A stretch of 64,000 nt of DNA from Peribacillus glennii (GTDB taxonomy: Bacteria; Bacillota; Bacilli; Bacillales; DSM-1321). The stretch is from NCBI RefSeq assembly GCF_003429105.1, contig NZ_QVTD01000008.1:62001-126000 (forward strand), given 5' to 3'. A model generated the notes under the pieces. It saw only the letters and a list, made by a program, of their open reading frames with translations. It was not told the origin of the DNA and made no database searches. The position numbers and the translations under genes are program-made. The stretch's first letter is position 1; every line of letters starts with the position of its first letter. Below, piece by piece: positions 61,428-64,000 of this stretch.

Positions 61428-63080
61428 ATGGATAAAACGGCGTATTGGAACAACAGGGAACAAATCCTTTCTTTGATAAGACGGCTTGTAAGAGTCCCTA
61501 GCATTGCCGGGACTGCAGATGAGAATGTGATGGCCGAAGAACTCCTGGGCGTATTCAAAGAAATTCCTTATTTCAGGGAGAATCCCGACTGCCTTTTTGA
61601 AAAGCATATTGAAGGAGATTCGTTGAAAAGGAAAGCTATTGCTGCTTTGCTAAAAGGAAAGAAGGGGAAATCGAATAAAACGGTCATCCTTTTAAGCCAT
61701 TTTGATGTTGTCGGCGTTGAGGACTATGGCTATCTCAAAGACTACGCTTTTAATCCTGATCTATATACGCAGAAATTAAAGGATACCTCGCTTCCTGAAG
61801 ATATTATGAAAGAACTGCATTCAGGCAATTGGCTTTTTGCCCGGGGCATTATGGATATGAAAGCAGGCCTTGCGCTGCATATCTCCCTCTTGGAGAAATA
61901 TGCCGCAAAAAGGGATTTTGAAGGCAATATCCTTCTTCTGTCCACTCCAGATGAGGAACGGAATTCAGAAGGGATGTTTGCAGCTGTCGCATTGCTAACC
62001 AGCCTCAAAAGACAATATGGGCTAGAATACTGCATCGGAATTTGTTCAGAGCCTTCGTTCGCCAGTTTTCCGGGCGATGAATCTAAATATGTTTATCTGG
62101 GGTCTGTTGGGAAATTGCTTCCGATGGTATTCTGCAATGGAAAAGAAACCCATGTAGGCGAACCCCTGGAGGGTGTTAATGCGTCCTGGATGGCAGCAGT
62201 GTTTACGGCGAATATGGAATTATCCATACTTTTTATCGACCAGGACGGAGACGAAAGAAATCCTCCACCCACCTGCCTGAAGCTCACAGACTTAAAGGAA
62301 CAGTATAATGTACAGACACCGACTGATGCGTATGTGTTATATAATGTGTTGACTTTGCGGCAAACTCCCGGTGAGGTAATGGATAAACTGAAGTTGATAG
62401 CCGAGCAGAGTTCGCTGGAGATCTTGGGGAAAATCAAAAATATGTACAATTCACGGGTGCATTCCAAATTGGATCATCTTAAGCCGAGGGTCTATTCATA
62501 CTCGTACCTTTATATGCTTGGAAAAGAACGGTTTGGGGAAGATTTTGAAAGGGAAATGGCTGATGTGCATGATCAGCAAACGGATACCCAATTTGATTAC
62601 CGGTTAAAAACAGTAGAGATTGCTAAAAAAATCAGCGGTTACTTTCAGGATTTGTCCCCATTTTACCTTATTATGTTTGCCCCGCCGTATTATCCGCATG
62701 TGTCGCTGCTGAAGGATGGAGGAAGGGACGAAAAGATCCGCTCCATCGCAGAGGGAATCATTCACGAGGCTAAAGATGTTTTTAGGCAAGAGATAAAGCT
62801 GAAGCAATTTTTTACAGGACTGTCTGATGTCAGCTACTGCAGATTGCTGGATGCAGACCGTGTCATCCCTTCCCTTAAAGATGAAATGCCCCTGTACGGA
62901 AAGAAATATAAAATGCCCCTTAAAGAAATAGAAGAATTGAACATACCGACAATAAACCTCGGACCGTTTGGCAAGGATGCCCATAAACGGACAGAGCGTT
63001 TAGAGCTGTCTTTTTCATTGGACACACTGCCCCATCTATTGAAATATACGGTCGACTCTGTTTTAAAAGATGAAGCATAG
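61428..63080 (+). CDS. rocB: M20-family arginine-utilisation protein RocB
   Basis: A 550-residue M20-type zinc hydrolase of the RocB kind, long for M20. Metal motifs are LLSHFDVVGVEDYG, ARGIMDMKAGLALH and STPDEERNSEG. In B. subtilis rocB lies in the arginine/ornithine degradation regulon, but its substrate is not established. Here it stands alone without rocA or rocC. GGGGGGAA precedes the ATG. The gap 61139-61427 shows no clear RocR or SigL site. Confidence 0.9.
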   Translation: MDKTAYWNNREQILSLIRRLVRVPSIAGTADENVMAEELLGVFKEIPYFRENPDCLFEKHIEGDSLKRKAIAALLKGKKGKSNKTVILLSHFDVVGVEDYGYLKDYAFNPDLYTQKLKDTSLPEDIMKELHSGNWLFARGIMDMKAGLALHISLLEKYAAKRDFEGNILLLSTPDEERNSEGMFAAVALLTSLKRQYGLEYCIGICSEPSFASFPGDESKYVYLGSVGKLLPMVFCNGKETHVGEPLEGVNASWMAAVFTANMELSILFIDQDGDERNPPPTCLKLTDLKEQYNVQTPTDAYVLYNVLTLRQTPGEVMDKLKLIAEQSSLEILGKIKNMYNSRVHSKLDHLKPRVYSYSYLYMLGKERFGEDFEREMADVHDQQTDTQFDYRLKTVEIAKKISGYFQDLSPFYLIMFAPPYYPHVSLLKDGGRDEKIRSIAEGIIHEAKDVFRQEIKLKQFFTGLSDVSYCRLLDADRVIPSLKDEMPLYGKKYKMPLKEIEELNIPTINLGPFGKDAHKRTERLELSFSLDTLPHLLKYTVDSVLKDEA

Positions 63081-63180
63081 AAAATCAATGAGAGCCGATT
63101 GCATTTAGCAATGGTCGTTTAAGCTAAACGATGCCTCTACAGTTAGATTTATGTGTTGTAGAACGTTAATCTGTAAACAC

Positions 63181-63231
63181 CAAAGGGACATGAAAAACCA
63201 ATATTATTTGTTTTTCCTGCATGTCCCTTTG
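63181..63231. terminator. Long hairpin between convergent genes
   Basis: CAAAGGGACATG pairs with CATGTCCCTTTG (12 perfect bp) around an AT-rich loop with an inner AAAAA/TTTTT pairing. It lies between rocB and the small minus-strand gene and probably terminates both, though T-tails are poor. Confidence 0.6.
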
Positions 63232-63245
63232 ATTGCTGGCTATGC

Positions 63246-63410
63246 TTACTTTAGTTCTCCAGTGCGGTTTTTATACGCTTCTAGCGGAACCATATCCGGT
63301 TCCTCGTGTTCACCGATATGTTCTTTTTCCTGGGCTATGCTGTTTTTCGGGAATTCACCAGGATGCCCTTTTTTCTTGTGATTAAAATGCTCGCCCCTGC
63401 TCATGTGCAA
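63246..63410 (-). CDS. Small hydrophilic protein (54 aa)
   Basis: A 54-residue basic-acidic protein (MHMSRGEHFNHKKKGHPGEF start, then EKEHIGEHEEPDM). A TTG at 63410 has AAGGAG six bases upstream; an ATG at 63404 is an alternative giving 52 residues. The His/Lys-rich start (GEHFNHKKKGHPGE) is of a kind common in small Bacillus proteins. Function unknown. Confidence 0.6.
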   Translation of the reverse strand: MHMSRGEHFNHKKKGHPGEFPKNSIAQEKEHIGEHEEPDMVPLEAYKNRTGELK

Positions 63411-63550
63411 AATCATCTCCTTCGCTTTATGTTCTTTAAAAGTTTGGCTTTTAATATCAAGATTTATGAAAGCAGGATTTCAAAGTAAAATAATTAAGGT
63501 TTTTGAAAAACATGTAAGAGGCTGTATCCCTGCTAAACCAGGTTTTCTCG

Positions 63551-63559
63551 TGATATAAT
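63551..63559 (+). promoter_or_regulatory. Extended -10 promoter of the DUF1992 gene
   Basis: TGATATAAT is a perfect extended -10, about 30 bases before the start. The -35 is poor. Confidence 0.55.
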
Positions 63560-63590
63560 AAAATATCTTAATGCAGGGGGATGAGTGAAA

Positions 63591-63962
63591 ATGGACTTTG
63601 TCCATATTGTGGCAGAGGATAAAATCCGCAAGGCAATAGAGGACGGGGAGTTTGATCATTTACCCGGCAAAGGACAGCCCCTGGTGCTTGATGATATGGC
63701 GGGAATATCTCCAGAGCTGCGGATGGCATATAAAATGCTTATAAATGCCGGAATGCTTGAAGAGGAGAATGATTACCGGAAAGAAATGATGCGCATCGAG
63801 GATTTAATTGCCAGCTGCGATGAAGATGCAGAGAGAAAAAAATTGCAAAAACAGCTGAATGAAAAGCTTCTTTCCTTTAATAAAGTAATGAAAAAGCGAA
63901 ATGTCTCCAATAGCAATGCTTTTAAACAGTATCAGCATAAAATAGATCGTTTATTTGAATAA
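63591..63962 (+). CDS. DUF1992 (DnaJ homologue C28-like) protein
   Basis: A 123-residue protein of DUF1992, recognised by VHIVAEDKIRKAIEDGEFDHLPGKGQPLVLDD. The domain is shared with eukaryotic DNAJC28 but has no J-domain; function unknown. The second half is a coiled-coil-like helix. GTG 63585 or ATG 63591 may start it behind AGGGGG; the ATG spacing is better. Confidence 0.88.
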   Translation: MDFVHIVAEDKIRKAIEDGEFDHLPGKGQPLVLDDMAGISPELRMAYKMLINAGMLEEENDYRKEMMRIEDLIASCDEDAERKKLQKQLNEKLLSFNKVMKKRNVSNSNAFKQYQHKIDRLFE

Positions 63963-64000
63963 GTACATTTAAAAAGACATTTCTCTATCTGGGAAGTGTC

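Overview
The window is 64 kb of a low-GC Gram-positive chromosome, most likely a member of the Bacillaceae (Bacillus, Mesobacillus or Neobacillus type). The evidence is a run of proteins that read like Bacillus subtilis orthologues (QoxA/B, QueF, YclM, YfiB/YfiC, TreP/TreA/TreR, RibE/RibBA/RibH, NrnB, KhtT/KhtU, MreBH, RocB), strong AGGAGG-type ribosome binding sites, frequent GTG/TTG starts, SigA promoters, and Firmicute regulatory motifs (preQ1-I, SAM-I and FMN riboswitches, TnrA, Zur and CcpA sites, a SigB-like promoter). No ribosomal RNA, tRNA, prophage, complete insertion sequence or CRISPR array was found.

Layout. 1-2.2 kb: end of the aa3 quinol oxidase genes (qoxB cut by the window edge, qoxA). 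2.5-4.7 kb: small proteins and queF behind a preQ1 riboswitch. 4.8-7.3 kb: an operon of three membrane or secreted proteins of unknown role (DUF6230-like, DUF6114-like, and a secreted protein with a Lys-Pro-Val repeat tail). 7.9-13.1 kb: aspartokinase III and a heterodimeric ABC exporter preceded by a probable leader peptide. 13.4-17.2 kb: small proteins, Zur-controlled L31 (rpmE2), and cstA with its small partner. 17.6-19.2 kb: ammonium transporter and PII protein with two TnrA/GlnR boxes. 19.5-24.4 kb: a TetR regulator, single enzymes and a probably frameshifted gene. 24.5-26.6 kb: gabD and a decayed histidine kinase. 26.7-31.4 kb: a SAM-riboswitch sulfate assimilation operon (cysH-sat-cysC-sirB-TSUP permease). 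31.4-32.4 kb: decayed DNA. 32.5-37.5 kb: dicarboxylate symporter, panE, a LysM-3D protein, a ferritin-like protein, an M20 peptidase. 37.7-41.9 kb: the trehalose operon. 42-49 kb: a stress protein, a molybdopterin oxidoreductase, a proline symporter, a DEAD-box helicase and methionine gamma-lyase. 49.1-51.9 kb: an FMN-riboswitch riboflavin operon lacking ribD. 52-64 kb: nrnB, a BrkB-family protein, khtTU, a lone degenerate tyrosine recombinase, mreBH, an MFS transporter, rocB and a DUF1992 protein.

Two kinds of intergenic repeat stand out. The first is a REP-like family built on GGGGGACTGACCCCC, found at four loci (about 4.4, 39.4, 47.7 and 55.1 kb), often as inverted pairs around an AACGCGTTAA palindrome, once inside the tre operon. 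The second is a roughly 20-bp degenerate tandem repeat with consensus near GATTTATCAGCGAAAA, found as two arrays (7.3 and 53.9 kb).

The genes are mainly core and accessory metabolism with nutrient-responsive control (S-adenosylmethionine, FMN, preQ1, zinc, nitrogen, carbon catabolite). The best candidates for undescribed biology are the three-gene surface operon, the proline-rich leader peptide before the ABC exporter, and the two repeat families.
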